64,000 nucleotides of DNA from an uncultured Bacilli bacterium (lineage in GTDB: Bacteria; Bacillota_I; Bacilli_A; RF39; UBA660): contig CAKPDF010000002.1 of NCBI GenBank assembly GCA_934148535.1, positions 62,001-126,000 of the forward strand, written 5' to 3'. Position 1 is the first letter of the stretch. Each line of letters begins with the position of its first letter. The position numbers were made by a program, and so were the translations under genes. This document shows, piece by piece, positions 1-9,585 of the stretch. Under the pieces are notes generated by a model. The model searched no databases and was not told the DNA's origin. It worked only from the letters and a program-made list of their open reading frames with translations.

Positions 1-276
1 AATATCTTTATTTTTATACTTAATTTTAATAGTCTGTTCTCCAAGTTTTGAAGTATCTATCTTTTCATCTTTGCTCTCTACATTCTTTATTTCATCTTTT
101 TTTATTAAATCATATAAAGAAACATCATCATTTACTTCAACTTTTAAATTATCATTAAATATATTAGGTTTTGAAAAATTAATCATCATTATCACTCCTA
201 ATATAATAATAATTAATAATAAAAATAATATAACTATTTTAACATTCTTTTTTACTTTCCTTTTTTTTCTTTTCAT
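1..276 (-). CDS. Membrane-anchored protein, N-terminal part (truncated by window edge)
   Basis: The frame opens with ATG at 276, five bases after a GGTGAT-type ribosome binding site, and runs off the left edge, so only about 92 codons are seen. The first 11 residues are nearly all Lys/Arg (MKRKKRKVKKN), followed by one hydrophobic segment rich in Ile/Leu (residues 12-29), then a soluble part. Residues 70-90 (DTSKLGEQTIKIKYKNKD) resemble the end of a small Ig-like beta domain found on Gram-positive surface proteins. It is probably a type II membrane protein with its C terminus outside. The catalytic or binding part is not in the window, so no function can be given. Confidence 0.6.
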   Translation of the reverse strand, partial: MKRKKRKVKKNVKIVILFLLLIIIILGVIMMINFSKPNIFNDNLKVEVNDDVSLYDLIKKDEIKNVESKDEKIDTSKLGEQTIKIKYKNKDI

Positions 277-324
277 ACTATCACCTACTAACTACATTAT
301 AGCATCTTAGAAAACATTTGTAAA

Positions 325-1071
325 TTATAATATATATTGTATCAGCATAAATAATACTCCTAATGATAAAGAAATCATATATATCTTCTTTAAATTATAT
401 CCTTTTGATTCTGGTATCAATTCACAAAAAGATATTTGTAACATTATACCAGCAATTAAAGAAAATAACAATCCAAGTACAAAATCATTTATATAAGGAA
501 ATAAAAATATATAAGTAAGTAATGCTCCAAAAGGTTCAGATAGTGCCGATATTAATGTATATAAAAAAGCCTTTTTCTTACTCTTAGTAGAATAATATAT
601 AGGTACTCCTATAGATATACCTTCTGGTATATTATGAAGTGCTATAGCAGTTGTTAAAGATATACCTAAAGTAGTACTTTTAGTAGTTGATATAAATGTT
701 GCTATTCCTTCTGGAATATTATGTAATATTATAGCAAGCATAGAAATAATTCCTACTTTATATAGACTACCGCTATTATTAATATCTGGTATAGATTTAT
801 CTATAAGCATAGAAATTATTACTCCTAAAATTATAAATATAAATGAAATAATAGGAATCATTATACCAGATAAACTATTTTTTAGCATATTTATTGACTC
901 TGGTACTAAATCAGTTATAGATACACATATCATTACTCCTGCTGCAAAAGCTAAAGCAGAACATATTATCTTATCTTGATTTTGAATTTTAATATATATA
1001 GCAATAAGTCCTAACAAAGTTGATAATCCTGCTATTATAGTTAATACAAATCCCATAGTAACATTAGACAT
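325..1071 (-). CDS. ZIP-family divalent metal transporter
   Basis: An integral membrane protein of about 248 residues with some eight hydrophobic segments. It carries the two ZIP signature helices, HNIPEGIATFIS (near residue 115) and HNIPEGISIGVP (near residue 145), whose His and Glu residues form the metal site; a third helix contains SALSEPFGA. This matches the ZupT/GufA branch of bacterial ZIP importers for zinc, iron or manganese. The longest frame begins at a TTG at 1083, but GGTGATTAAT directly precedes the ATG at 1071, so I use 1071. It stands alone, with no metal regulator beside it. The family is secure; the metal is not. Confidence 0.88.
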   Translation of the reverse strand: MSNVTMGFVLTIIAGLSTLLGLIAIYIKIQNQDKIICSALAFAAGVMICVSITDLVPESINMLKNSLSGIMIPIISFIFIILGVIISMLIDKSIPDINNSGSLYKVGIISMLAIILHNIPEGIATFISTTKSTTLGISLTTAIALHNIPEGISIGVPIYYSTKSKKKAFLYTLISALSEPFGALLTYIFLFPYINDFVLGLLFSLIAGIMLQISFCELIPESKGYNLKKIYMISLSLGVLFMLIQYIL

Positions 1072-1203
1072 ATTAATCACCAATAAATTATATAATAATA
1101 TATTAAATTTATGATAATTATTAAAATTATAAAGTTACAATACATAGCTATATGTTTTTATATTTTCATAATTTATAAATTAAAAAAATAATTAGTTTAT
1201 CTT

Positions 1204-1742
1204 CTAATTACCTTTTTTCATACATCTTCCATGACCTTTATTTCTACCGTCTAAAGATACAACATCATCATATTGTTCTTTCAAACCATAGTATTCTATA
1301 AAAATAGAAGTCATTTCTTCATAGCCTGCTACTACTTCTTCAATTTTCTTAGCTTTAATACATCTACATATTGGTAATAAACAATTAAAATATGCTAAAG
1401 ATGCAATATATTCCCTATCATTATCACTATTAATACATCTTGCTATTTTAGGCCCTACTGTATCATATTGTTCTAATATAGCGTCATACTTAGGATCTTT
1501 TTGTAATACCTCATCTCTAAACTTTCTTAAAGTATTTAAAGTAGAACTATTGTCTTGAGCTCTTAATGCATTACAAACTATTGTAGTTAGATAACATCCA
1601 CTAGACTCCTCATGTCTATATATAGGACATTCATCATAATAATAACCTTTACAATATCTATAATATGTATCAGAATTAACATAATCACCTTTTTTGTACA
1701 ATAGTAATCATTTTGTCTAAAAGTATAATAAGAACAACTCAT
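1204..1742 (-). CDS. Cys-rich protein with CFI-box-like domain, split by a -1 frameshift
   Basis: ATG at 1742 follows a good GGGTGAT site and encodes MSCSYYTFRQNDYYCTKK. The continuation of the same protein (GDYVNSDTYYRYCKGYY, then ECPIY) lies in the -1 frame down to 1204. The two frames meet at A-AAA-AAG (1695-1689), a classic slippery heptamer in the correct zero frame. Residues from about 55 onward (CYLTTIVCNAL, LRKFRDEVL, then GPKIARCI) resemble the CFI-box domain. The zero-frame continuation (to 1587) looks like non-protein sequence. The joined product would be about 179 residues. Programmed frameshifting, slippage in the A6 tract, a real mutation or a sequencing error are all possible. 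The function is unknown. Confidence 0.6.
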
Positions 1743-1808
1743 AAAATCACCCTTTCGTCTGAATATTCTAACACAATGACAATAATAAATCAAGAAAAAA
1801 ATTATCTA

Positions 1809-3956
1809 TTATTTAGATACTTTTTCATTACTCTTTAATAACTCTTTTCTAGAAAGATTTAACTTACCCTTTTTATCATATCCTAAAGCAACAGCCATTA
1901 TCTCATCTCCTACTTTAACAACATCACTAACCTTATCAACTCTCTTACTATCAAGTTGAGATATATGAATAAGTCCCTCACAGCCAGGCCATAGCTCAAC
2001 AAATGCTCCAAAATCAGTCTCACTAACAACCTTAACTTGATAAGTCTTACCAATCTCTACCTCTCTAGCAGCATTCTTTATAAGTTCAATGGTCTTATCA
2101 ATAATATTCTTATCACTATGATATACAATAACTCTACCATCATCCTCGATATCAACCTTAACCGCATTTTTATCATTAACAGAACTAACTGCGGAAGCAT
2201 CACAAATAATCTTAGTAATCATCTCTCCACCTCTACCAATTACATCCTTAATCTTATCAGGATTAATTTGAATTTGTTCTATCTTAGGAGCATACTTAGA
2301 TAACTCACTTCTAGGTTTATCTATAACACTTTCCATTACATCAAGTATTTGCATTCTAGCCTTCTTAGCCTGAGCCATAGCCTCAGATAATATTTCTCTA
2401 GTAACCCCCTTAATCTTAATATCCATTTGCATAGCACATATACCATTTCTTGTACCCGCTACCTTAAAGTCCATATCTCCCATATGATCTTCTAATCCTT
2501 GAATATCAGTTAAAATAGTATACTTATCATCCTTAGTAATAAGCCCCATAGCAATACCAGCTACAGGTGCCTTAATAGGAACACCAGCAGCCATCAATGA
2601 TAAACATCCAGCACAAATAGATGCTTGAGATGAAGAACCATTACTCTCTAATACTTCACTAACTACACGAATAGTATAAGGAAATTCTTCTTCGCTAGGT
2701 ATTACTTGTGATAGTGCTCTCTCTCCTAAAGCTCCATGTCCAATTTCTCTTCTACCAGGAGCACCATATCTACCAGTTTCACCAACAGAATAAGCAGGAA
2801 AATTATAATGATGCATAAATCTCTTCTCTTCCTCAATACCAAGTCCATCTAATATTTGATGTTCTCCTAAAGCTCCCAAAGTAGTTGTAGATAACACTTG
2901 AGTTTGACCCCTAGTAAATAATGCTGAACCATGAGTTCTTGCTAAAATATCAATATCTGCAGACAATGGTCTTATTTCATCCATAGCCCTACCATCAGGT
3001 CTTACATGTTCTTCAGTTATTAATCTTCTAACTTCTTCCGCTTCTATATTAGAAACTATTTTACTAACATCTGCTAGTATTTTATCAATATTTTCATCAT
3101 CTTTATATTTATCTTTAAAATATTCTACGCTATCATCCTTTACCTTATCAATAGCAGCATATTTTTCTAATTTATCCTTAATTTGAATAGCATTAAGCAT
3201 CTTATCAGTAGCAAATTCTGATACCTCATTTACTAAATCTTCATCTAATTTAGCAAGTTCTACCTCTATTTTTGGCATTCCAACTTCACGTCTAATCTCT
3301 TCTTGAAATTTAACTAATTCTTTTATAGCCTCATGTCCAAACATTATAGCCTCTATCATATCTTCTTCAGATACTTCCTTACTTCCAGACTCTACCATAT
3401 TTATAGCATCTTTAGTACCTGCTACATTAAGAATTATATCACATTCATCTATCTCTTTAGCATTAGGATTTATAACAAATTCACCATTTACTCTACCAAC
3501 AACTACTCCTGCTACTGGGCCATCAAAAGGTATATTACTAATAGTAAGTGCTAAAGAAGAACCAAATAATGCTGTCATCTCTGGAGTACAATCTTGATCT
3601 ACTGATAAAACAGTATTAATAACTTGTACTTCATTTCTAAATCCTTCAGCAAATAAAGGTCTAATAGGCCTATCAATTAATCTAGCAGCAAGTATTCCCT
3701 GATCAGTAGGTCTACCCTCTCTTTTTATAAATCCTCCAGGAATTTTACCAACTGAATATAACTTCTCTAAATAATTAATAGTTAAAGGAAAGAAATCTGC
3801 TGTTGTAGCATTATTACTCATAACACACGCTGTAAGTACTGCAGTATCTTCATATCTAACAAGAACAGCTGCATTAGCCTGTTTAGCAAGTTCACCATAT
3901 TCTACAACTATTTTTCTTCCCCTAAAATCTAATTCAAATACTCTTTTTTCCATCAT
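1809..3956 (-). CDS. pnp: Polyribonucleotide nucleotidyltransferase (PNPase)
   Basis: A phosphorolytic 3'-5' exoribonuclease and RNA-degradation enzyme of 715 residues, the usual length. Domains in order are a first RNase PH core (1-140), an alpha-helical linker, a second RNase PH core (about 310-540, with the phosphate-site region GSSSQAS), a KH domain with the GRGG loop (about 555-615) and an S1 RNA-binding domain (about 620-700, GKTYQVKVVSETDFGAFVEL). Two ATGs lie together at 3956 and 3953; GGAG sits seven bases from the second, which may be the true start. It lies downstream of rpsO, the order common in bacteria, with an intrinsic terminator between them. Confidence 0.97.
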   Translation of the reverse strand: MMEKRVFELDFRGRKIVVEYGELAKQANAAVLVRYEDTAVLTACVMSNNATTADFFPLTINYLEKLYSVGKIPGGFIKREGRPTDQGILAARLIDRPIRPLFAEGFRNEVQVINTVLSVDQDCTPEMTALFGSSLALTISNIPFDGPVAGVVVGRVNGEFVINPNAKEIDECDIILNVAGTKDAINMVESGSKEVSEEDMIEAIMFGHEAIKELVKFQEEIRREVGMPKIEVELAKLDEDLVNEVSEFATDKMLNAIQIKDKLEKYAAIDKVKDDSVEYFKDKYKDDENIDKILADVSKIVSNIEAEEVRRLITEEHVRPDGRAMDEIRPLSADIDILARTHGSALFTRGQTQVLSTTTLGALGEHQILDGLGIEEEKRFMHHYNFPAYSVGETGRYGAPGRREIGHGALGERALSQVIPSEEEFPYTIRVVSEVLESNGSSSQASICAGCLSLMAAGVPIKAPVAGIAMGLITKDDKYTILTDIQGLEDHMGDMDFKVAGTRNGICAMQMDIKIKGVTREILSEAMAQAKKARMQILDVMESVIDKPRSELSKYAPKIEQIQINPDKIKDVIGRGGEMITKIICDASAVSSVNDKNAVKVDIEDDGRVIVYHSDKNIIDKTIELIKNAAREVEIGKTYQVKVVSETDFGAFVELWPGCEGLIHISQLDSKRVDKVSDVVKVGDEIMAVALGYDKKGKLNLSRKELLKSNEKVSK

Positions 3957-3996
3957 ATCACTCCTAACTAAGTATTTATATTATCTAATTATTTTC

Positions 3997-4025
3997 AAAA
4001 ATAAAGACACTCAAAAAAGAGTGCC
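3997..4025 (-). terminator. Intrinsic terminator downstream of rpsO
   Basis: On the minus strand GGCACTC and GAGTGTC (4025-4006) form a seven-pair stem with a T6 loop, followed by TTTATTTTT. It lies between the rpsO stop and the pnp start, so pnp is expressed by read-through or from its own promoter. Confidence 0.8.
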
Positions 4026-4037
4026 TACTATTATTAT

Positions 4038-4307
4038 TTATTTTCTTAAACCTAATCTACTTACGACATCACGATATCTCTTAACATCATTCTCAAGTAA
4101 ATAGTTTAATAAACTTCTTCTCTTACCAACTTTCATTAATAGTCCACGTTTAGAATGTTTATCTTGTTTATTATTCTTTAAGTGTTCTGTTAATGCATTG
4201 ATTTCTGCTGTTAGAATAGCAATTTGAACCTCTGGAGAACCAGTATCTTTTTCATCTCTTGCATATTCTTTAATAATCTTAGTTTTAACATCTTTCTTTA
4301 AAGCCAT
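4038..4307 (-). CDS. rpsO: 30S ribosomal protein S15
   Basis: An 89-residue protein with the full S15 pattern: KTKIIKEYARDEKDTGSPEVQIAIL near the N terminus, LTEHLKNNKQDKHSKRGLLMKVGKRRSLLNYL in the middle and RYRDVVSRLGLRK at the end. It binds 16S rRNA in the platform of the small subunit. GGAGGAAAATGTA precedes the ATG. The 90-base leader upstream (4308-4400) could hold an S15 autoregulatory structure, but I could not identify one with confidence. Its own terminator separates it from pnp. Confidence 0.98.
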   Translation of the reverse strand: MALKKDVKTKIIKEYARDEKDTGSPEVQIAILTAEINALTEHLKNNKQDKHSKRGLLMKVGKRRSLLNYLLENDVKRYRDVVSRLGLRK

Positions 4308-4444
4308 TACATTTTCCTCCTTTATATATTTTCACCAATTACATAGCCATCGTAAGAGGTACGAACAACCAAGTAATAGGAACAATATAATAATACTATA
4401 TTTTTTTTAAAATGACAAGTGTTTTTTTATTTTTTAATTAAATC

Positions 4445-4471
4445 AGCCCAAATTTATTATAAATAAGGGCT
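4445..4471 (-). terminator. Weak hairpin downstream of the pseudopilin operon
   Basis: AGCCC and GGGCT (4445-4449 and 4467-4471) flank an AT-rich inner stem. It lies 30 bases past the last gene of the adhesin operon. No clean T tract follows on the minus strand, so its role as a terminator is uncertain. Confidence 0.35.
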
Positions 4472-4500
4472 GTACTTAATATATTTATTTAATATAAATA

Positions 4501-4941
4501 TTACTCTTCATATTCTATTTCATACTTAATAGCCTTAGTCAAAGACAATTTTTCATTATTTTCTAATTGCCTTGAAATAATAATTGGATAATATTCTGAA
4601 CCATCAAAAGTTATTATATCTTCGTAAAGTTCCTCATTACTTTCAGAAAGAAAAATTATTTTCAATTCTTTTATTTTTTTATTATTCTCACCAACTTTAG
4701 ACAAATTAGCCATAAAAGAATAACCATTTCTATTTTGACTAATTCTCACATCATCAATTTCATAAGAATCAATTATTTGACTGTCAGAATTAAGTTCAAT
4801 CTCTGGATACGAAACATTACCCGTAATATCAGAATCAAGTTGTTTATTCATACTCCGTTTATTCAAAGCAAGAAAAATACAATAAAACAATAAAATTAAT
4901 ACCAAAACAACTAATAATATTCTTAAAATTTTAACTTTCAT
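4501..4941 (-). CDS. Small membrane-anchored protein, partner of the giant pseudopilin adhesin
   Basis: A protein of 146 residues with one N-terminal hydrophobic segment (about residues 5-25, ILLVVLVLILLFYCIFLAL) and a soluble C-terminal domain of unknown fold, probably outside the cell. ATG at 4941 is preferred over the upstream GTG because GAGGTG lies six bases before it. It starts just beyond the stop of the 1220-residue adhesin, so the two are translated together. The size and single anchor would suit a minor subunit or assembly factor, but I recognise no family. Confidence 0.7.
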   Translation of the reverse strand: MKVKILRILLVVLVLILLFYCIFLALNKRSMNKQLDSDITGNVSYPEIELNSDSQIIDSYEIDDVRISQNRNGYSFMANLSKVGENNKKIKELKIIFLSESNEELYEDIITFDGSEYYPIIISRQLENNEKLSLTKAIKYEIEYEE

Positions 4942-4950
4942 AAACACACC

Positions 4951-7900
4951 TCAATTTTTAACAATTCTTAATGCAATAACATTGCCACTAAAACTACTAG
5001 AAGTAAAATATTTAACCGTATACCCAGAAGGAGATATGACTTTTTTATTAGTTATTAAACTTCCTATATCAACAGACTTATATACATCACCAGGTCCTTT
5101 ATATGTTGGTTTATCCCAATCGCTTTGATACGTACCAGCCTTAAAATCAGAATAAATATCACCAGATCTAAAATAAATATTTTCACTAGCACTCAATACT
5201 GCCATACGATAAGCACTATTCGTCATATAATTATTACTTCTGGCCTGAGGATAATATGATGTAGCAGTTGTTTGTTTGTTATATACAGTACCAAAATAAA
5301 TATTTTTACCTGCTATAGCATAACCATACTCTCCATGAATATAATTATAAACGCCACTAACAGAACTAGTATAACTAGATGATACACTAACATCAGCTTT
5401 AGAAGCTCTAATACCATAACAACGTCCATATAAATATATTCCACCGCTTGTAGCATTAACATTAATTGCATTAGATGAATTACTTTCTATTGCAGCACCA
5501 CAACCATAATCAGACCAAAGATTAATTCTATTAATATCTTCTAAAACTATGTTTCCAGAATCATTTAAATAAACAGCATCCACATTACCACTACTACCTG
5601 TGGTTTCATAAGTACCACCTTGTATTTTCAAAGTACCAGAAACACTAAATACCCGAGAACTCGTATTTATTATTCTACCAGTTCCATTCATAGTCAAAGT
5701 ATAACCACTATTAACATTAATTGTAGAAGTTCTAGTAACTGTTTTACCATTAGTATCTATAGTAACATTTTTTGATACAGTAGCACTACTACTATCAGTA
5801 TTATCATTAATTATTTTTATTGTATTAGAAGAACTAACTAATTCTAAAGCTCTTTTTAATGTTTGCGTATATTTAACATCATTATTCACTTGATAATTAG
5901 AACATTTTGATAAACTATTATTTAAATTATTTCTAACTACAGTTCCAGTTGTTTTAGAATCATTTTTATACGTATAATTACAAATTCCGGTCCCTAAACC
6001 ACAAGTAGTAATATAATATAAATCAGAACCAGAGCATCTATATCCATCAATAGTCTGTATATTTTCTATCCAAACAGCATACAGCGTAATAGAAGGAGAA
6101 TTAGAATTAATCCAACCATCTGCAACACCACTATAAGTGCTATAAGTTGCTGAACTAGCATTACTGCTTGTAGACCAGCCTTTCAATGTATAACCACTTC
6201 TGTCCCAACTGCCAAACTGTCCAGAACTTCCCCATTTATAACTTCCATCTGTATTATATCCAAATCTATTACCACTAGCACCATAAGTAAAACTTTGAGA
6301 AGCAGTTTCACCCGAACCATCATTCTTATTAAAAGTTACATTAACTGTTTTAGCCTTCCAAACAGCATACAGCGTAATAGAAGGAGAATTAGAATTAATC
6401 CAACCATCTGCAACACCACTATAAGTGCTATAAGTTGCTGAACTAGCATTACTGCTTGTAGACCAGCCTTTCAATGTATAACCACTTCTGTCCCAACTGC
6501 CAAACTGTCCAGAACTTCCCCATTTATAACTTCCATCTGTATTATATCCAAATCTATTACCACTAGCACCATAAGTAAAACTTTGAGAAGCAGTTTCACC
6601 CGAACCATCATTCTTATTAAAAGTTACATTAACTGTTTTGGCACTACATCTTGCATATAAAGTTTGATCACTTTCGATATTATAAGTACTTGAAGATGTA
6701 ATTTTTGTACCACCATTAGTAGCAGTATACCATCCAGAGAATTTATAACCAGTTTTATTTATAGTACATAATTCTCCATATTCTTCCCCATAAGTAACAG
6801 TCTTAGTTTTAGGATTACAATCATTACCACAACCATTGCTATTATAAGTAACTGTATATGTACTTGGTAAAACTTTAAAAGTATTACTATTTTTAGCAGA
6901 ATTACCATTTCCAGCATTATCATAAATAATATTAGATTTTATTCCAATATATGAATTATTTCCAATAGTATCAGCTTTAATATTAATAGTATACTTATAT
7001 CCATTATTAATCCTTTCAGGTGATGATATATTTACAATAGAAATATTTTTTAAATTAAAATTACTACTAGATAAATTCTTACTAACAACTCCACTCATAG
7101 TATCAATACAAGTAAATGTTATATCTTTAGTATTAGTTTTTCTAAAATCTTTAATATCATAAAACGTACACACAGGCTTTGTTTTATCCAAACTAGAAAC
7201 GTAATTAACAGAATCACTAACATTTCCATTTTTACTTTTAGCCCTAAAATAATACGTCTTAGCTTTTTCTTCTGTACTCATACTTTTAGAAGTACCTGAT
7301 ATAGTATTGAAATTACTGTTATCAATACTATATTCATAAGTAACAGTCTTACATTTTAGATTTGCATTGCTATTCTCACTTTTAGATAAATTGATAGTAT
7401 AATTATTTTTATGCCATTTTCCACTTTCAATCTTATCACTTATAATTAAAGTAGGAACATTTGGAACACTTTTATCAATCAAAGTAACCGCATTAGTTAA
7501 TGAAGAAGAAAACTTAACACCACCATTATTACTGCTAGAATAAACATATATAGTACCATTATTATTTATATTAACTATAATACTTTCACTACTAACATTA
7601 TACCAAGTATTAGCCTTTACATTAGTAACAATCTTTGAATTACAACTACTACTATCTGTTTTAGTACATTCTCTAGCTTTATACTTAGAATCAACACTAC
7701 CACTAGAAGTTAGTTTAAAAAAATACTCACCTCCATCATTATAGTTAATAGTAATAGGTACAGCCTGAGATGTACACTCATCCTTTAATATTATTGTATT
7801 ATTTTTACCAGTTTTTTGTTCAACATAACCAGTTTTACTAGCAGAATTATTATCCTTAGAACAAGTAACTTTTAATTTATAATTAGTATTAGGAGATAAA

Positions 7901-8613
7901 CCAGTATAAGTAAAAACTTTTCCATCATTATCAGTTCCATATTGTTTAACACTATTTCCAGAAACTACAAAATATTTATAAACATACTTTGCATCTGACC
8001 CACAATCAGCTTCAACAGTTATAGTAGAAGGAGTATAACTCTTAACTTTTAAATTAGCATTATTAAATGAACCACTTGAACAATAATCTTTATCATCTAT
8101 TTCACTAGAAATAATAACCTTACTATCCATATCTTTTTTTACAATAACAAAGGTTTCATCAGCAATCTTACCCTTCCTACTAAAATCATTATTAAAATCA
8201 TCTTCCTTATAATATCCCTCATTTTTCATATCTTTAACTGATACACAAGATACATAATAATTCTTTTCTTTATCAATATCCCAGTAGTCTTCTGGCAACT
8301 CTTTAGACAAAGTAACCGCAGTTTCTTTTAAACTACTATAAGCAGTTTGTAAAGATTTTTCTCTAGTACTATTAATAAGAGATGTAACGCTAATAATAGC
8401 AATAGTAGATATTATTGCAATTATCGCTATAGTAGCAATTAATTCAATCAAAGTAAAACCTTTAGAACCAATATTAAATATAATATCTTTCTTTCTATTT
8501 ACCTTTTTATTTATATCAAATTTTAATTTTTTTCTCAATCTTTGTTTTTCATCTTCATTTCTTTTAATTTTATCACTTGATTTTCTTTTTGCTTTTTTAA
8601 CATTGCCGTTCAT
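4951..8613 (-). CDS. Giant pseudopilin-anchored surface protein with InlB-type repeats
   Basis: A protein of 1220 residues. An unusually long, very basic leader of about 50 residues precedes a type IV pilin processing motif (KGFTLIELIATIAIIAIIS), with cleavage expected after the Gly and the conserved Glu at +5. Then follow Ig/fibronectin-like segments (about 190-550), a Listeria-Bacteroides type repeat (about 640-690, ending FSGWYTATNGGT) and two identical 96-residue repeats of the same class ending ITLYAVW. The last 250 residues contain Gly/Asn/Ser-rich short strands resembling a right-handed beta helix. ATG at 8613 follows GGAGG; an upstream in-frame start is poorly supported. It is probably an adhesin exported by a type IV pilus or competence-type machine. 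Confidence 0.85.
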   Translation of the reverse strand: MNGNVKKAKRKSSDKIKRNEDEKQRLRKKLKFDINKKVNRKKDIIFNIGSKGFTLIELIATIAIIAIISTIAIISVTSLINSTREKSLQTAYSSLKETAVTLSKELPEDYWDIDKEKNYYVSCVSVKDMKNEGYYKEDDFNNDFSRKGKIADETFVIVKKDMDSKVIISSEIDDKDYCSSGSFNNANLKVKSYTPSTITVEADCGSDAKYVYKYFVVSGNSVKQYGTDNDGKVFTYTGLSPNTNYKLKVTCSKDNNSASKTGYVEQKTGKNNTIILKDECTSQAVPITINYNDGGEYFFKLTSSGSVDSKYKARECTKTDSSSCNSKIVTNVKANTWYNVSSESIIVNINNNGTIYVYSSSNNGGVKFSSSLTNAVTLIDKSVPNVPTLIISDKIESGKWHKNNYTINLSKSENSNANLKCKTVTYEYSIDNSNFNTISGTSKSMSTEEKAKTYYFRAKSKNGNVSDSVNYVSSLDKTKPVCTFYDIKDFRKTNTKDITFTCIDTMSGVVSKNLSSSNFNLKNISIVNISSPERINNGYKYTINIKADTIGNNSYIGIKSNIIYDNAGNGNSAKNSNTFKVLPSTYTVTYNSNGCGNDCNPKTKTVTYGEEYGELCTINKTGYKFSGWYTATNGGTKITSSSTYNIESDQTLYARCSAKTVNVTFNKNDGSGETASQSFTYGASGNRFGYNTDGSYKWGSSGQFGSWDRSGYTLKGWSTSSNASSATYSTYSGVADGWINSNSPSITLYAVWKAKTVNVTFNKNDGSGETASQSFTYGASGNRFGYNTDGSYKWGSSGQFGSWDRSGYTLKGWSTSSNASSATYSTYSGVADGWINSNSPSITLYAVWIENIQTIDGYRCSGSDLYYITTCGLGTGICNYTYKNDSKTTGTVVRNNLNNSLSKCSNYQVNNDVKYTQTLKRALELVSSSNTIKIINDNTDSSSATVSKNVTIDTNGKTVTRTSTINVNSGYTLTMNGTGRIINTSSRVFSVSGTLKIQGGTYETTGSSGNVDAVYLNDSGNIVLEDINRINLWSDYGCGAAIESNSSNAINVNATSGGIYLYGRCYGIRASKADVSVSSSYTSSVSGVYNYIHGEYGYAIAGKNIYFGTVYNKQTTATSYYPQARSNNYMTNSAYRMAVLSASENIYFRSGDIYSDFKAGTYQSDWDKPTYKGPGDVYKSVDIGSLITNKKVISPSGYTVKYFTSSSFSGNVIALRIVKN
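6070..6639 (-). repeat. Tandem 288-bp duplication inside the adhesin gene
   Basis: Positions 6070-6351 and 6358-6639 are identical over 282 bp, with a period of 288 bp (96 codons). Each unit encodes one InlB-like repeat starting at VNVTFNKNDGSGE. The first differences appear at 6352/6640. Perfect identity at DNA level implies a recent duplication or ongoing homogenisation, and the repeat number may vary between strains. Confidence 0.95.
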
Positions 8614-8654
8614 ACTAATCAACCTCCATGTACTCAACACTATACTACAATACA

Positions 8655-8683
8655 AGTATAACAAAAAAACAAAAAAAATACAA
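8655..8683 (-). promoter_or_regulatory. Sigma-A type promoter of the adhesin operon
   Basis: On the minus strand TTGTAT (8683-8678) and TATACT (8660-8655) are separated by exactly 17 bases. The predicted start site lies about 35 bases before the ATG at 8613. Confidence 0.7.
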
Positions 8684-8687
8684 CGTT

Positions 8688-8724
8688 TAAAATAATAAAA
8701 GAACTAGACTTTTTTTCTAGTTCT
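8688..8724 (-). terminator. Intrinsic terminator downstream of the HAD-like gene
   Basis: AGAACTAG and CTAGTTCT (8700-8724) form an eight-pair stem followed on the minus strand by TTTTATTATTTT. It insulates the adhesin promoter from transcription of the gene at 8900. The 175 bases between this hairpin and that gene hold only a short palindrome (GCAAGCTTGC near 8740). Confidence 0.7.
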
Positions 8725-8899
8725 AATCTATATTAAACGCAAGCTTGCACTTACGGCTTAAAAAAGAAACACAATAACTAAAATATACAAATATTTATTA
8801 ATCTTTTATTATCATTCCCAAATACAAAAAACTTATACTTATTTATATTTCTAAATTATTATATTCATAACTATAATAAAAATTACCTATATAATTAAA

Positions 8900-9442
8900 T
8901 TATTTATCATTTAATTGACTCATTTTCTTAGCATAATACTTATTTATTCTAAAATTTAACTCCTCCGCAGTTTCTAATCTATCATAATTTGGAGGATAAA
9001 ATCCTAATTTTCCATTCAATATACTTATTATAGGTTTTATATGTTCAACTTGTAATCCACGGTACAAATCTAAAAAGACTTGATGATCTTGAAGTTCAAA
9101 ATTAACTAATTCATCATCTACAATAACATAATCACTTACATTATGATCTAGTATATATTTTTTAATTTCTAAAGATCTATTACGTCCACACATAGGAGTC
9201 AAATCAAAAATTTGAATACCAAATTCATTTAATTCTTTAACATATGCATTATAAAAATTAGAACTATAATAATCAATTCCAGAATTACATTGTAAAACAT
9301 ATTTATTACTTGAAGTAACAACCACCATTGCTCCTGAAATATCAATAATTCTCTTCAATATTATAGCATTTTCTTTTGCAACGCCATCAAAATGATCCCA
9401 ATTATTTATAACACCATCAAAATCTAAAAATATATATTTCAT
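8900..9442 (-). CDS. HAD-superfamily protein, HAD_SAK_2-like
   Basis: A protein of 180 residues opening with the HAD motif I (MKYIFLDFDGVINNW; nucleophile Asp8 and Asp10). Motif II is VVVTSSNKY (about residue 40), and the acidic motif III region is YVIVDDELVNFELQDH (about 105-120). The compact cap-less layout resembles the HAD domains often fused to RNA-repair or stress proteins. The substrate is unknown. GGGAG precedes the ATG. It is a single gene with its own terminator downstream. Confidence 0.72.
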   Translation of the reverse strand: MKYIFLDFDGVINNWDHFDGVAKENAIILKRIIDISGAMVVVTSSNKYVLQCNSGIDYYSSNFYNAYVKELNEFGIQIFDLTPMCGRNRSLEIKKYILDHNVSDYVIVDDELVNFELQDHQVFLDLYRGLQVEHIKPIISILNGKLGFYPPNYDRLETAEELNFRINKYYAKKMSQLNDK

Positions 9443-9585
9443 AATTTATTACTCCCAACATGATTTTTTAAACAAAGTTTATTATATCACATTTTTACTA
9501 TTTCCTTAATTTATTAGTTTCTTTTTCTAATCATTTTAATTTTTCCTGTATATTTTTTTATTTTATTCATATGTAACCTTTATTT

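Noticed and set aside
71..310. Plus-strand frame at the left edge
   Set aside because: The minus strand holds a better gene with start codon and ribosome site; the plus frame is its shadow.
2037..3554. Plus-strand open frames inside pnp
   Set aside because: They lie opposite a fully supported pnp gene, lack ribosome sites and have compositions of antisense reading.
8736..8762. Short GC-richer segment with GCAAGCTTGC
   Set aside because: Only a ten-base palindrome; no longer structure or second copy was found to support a function.
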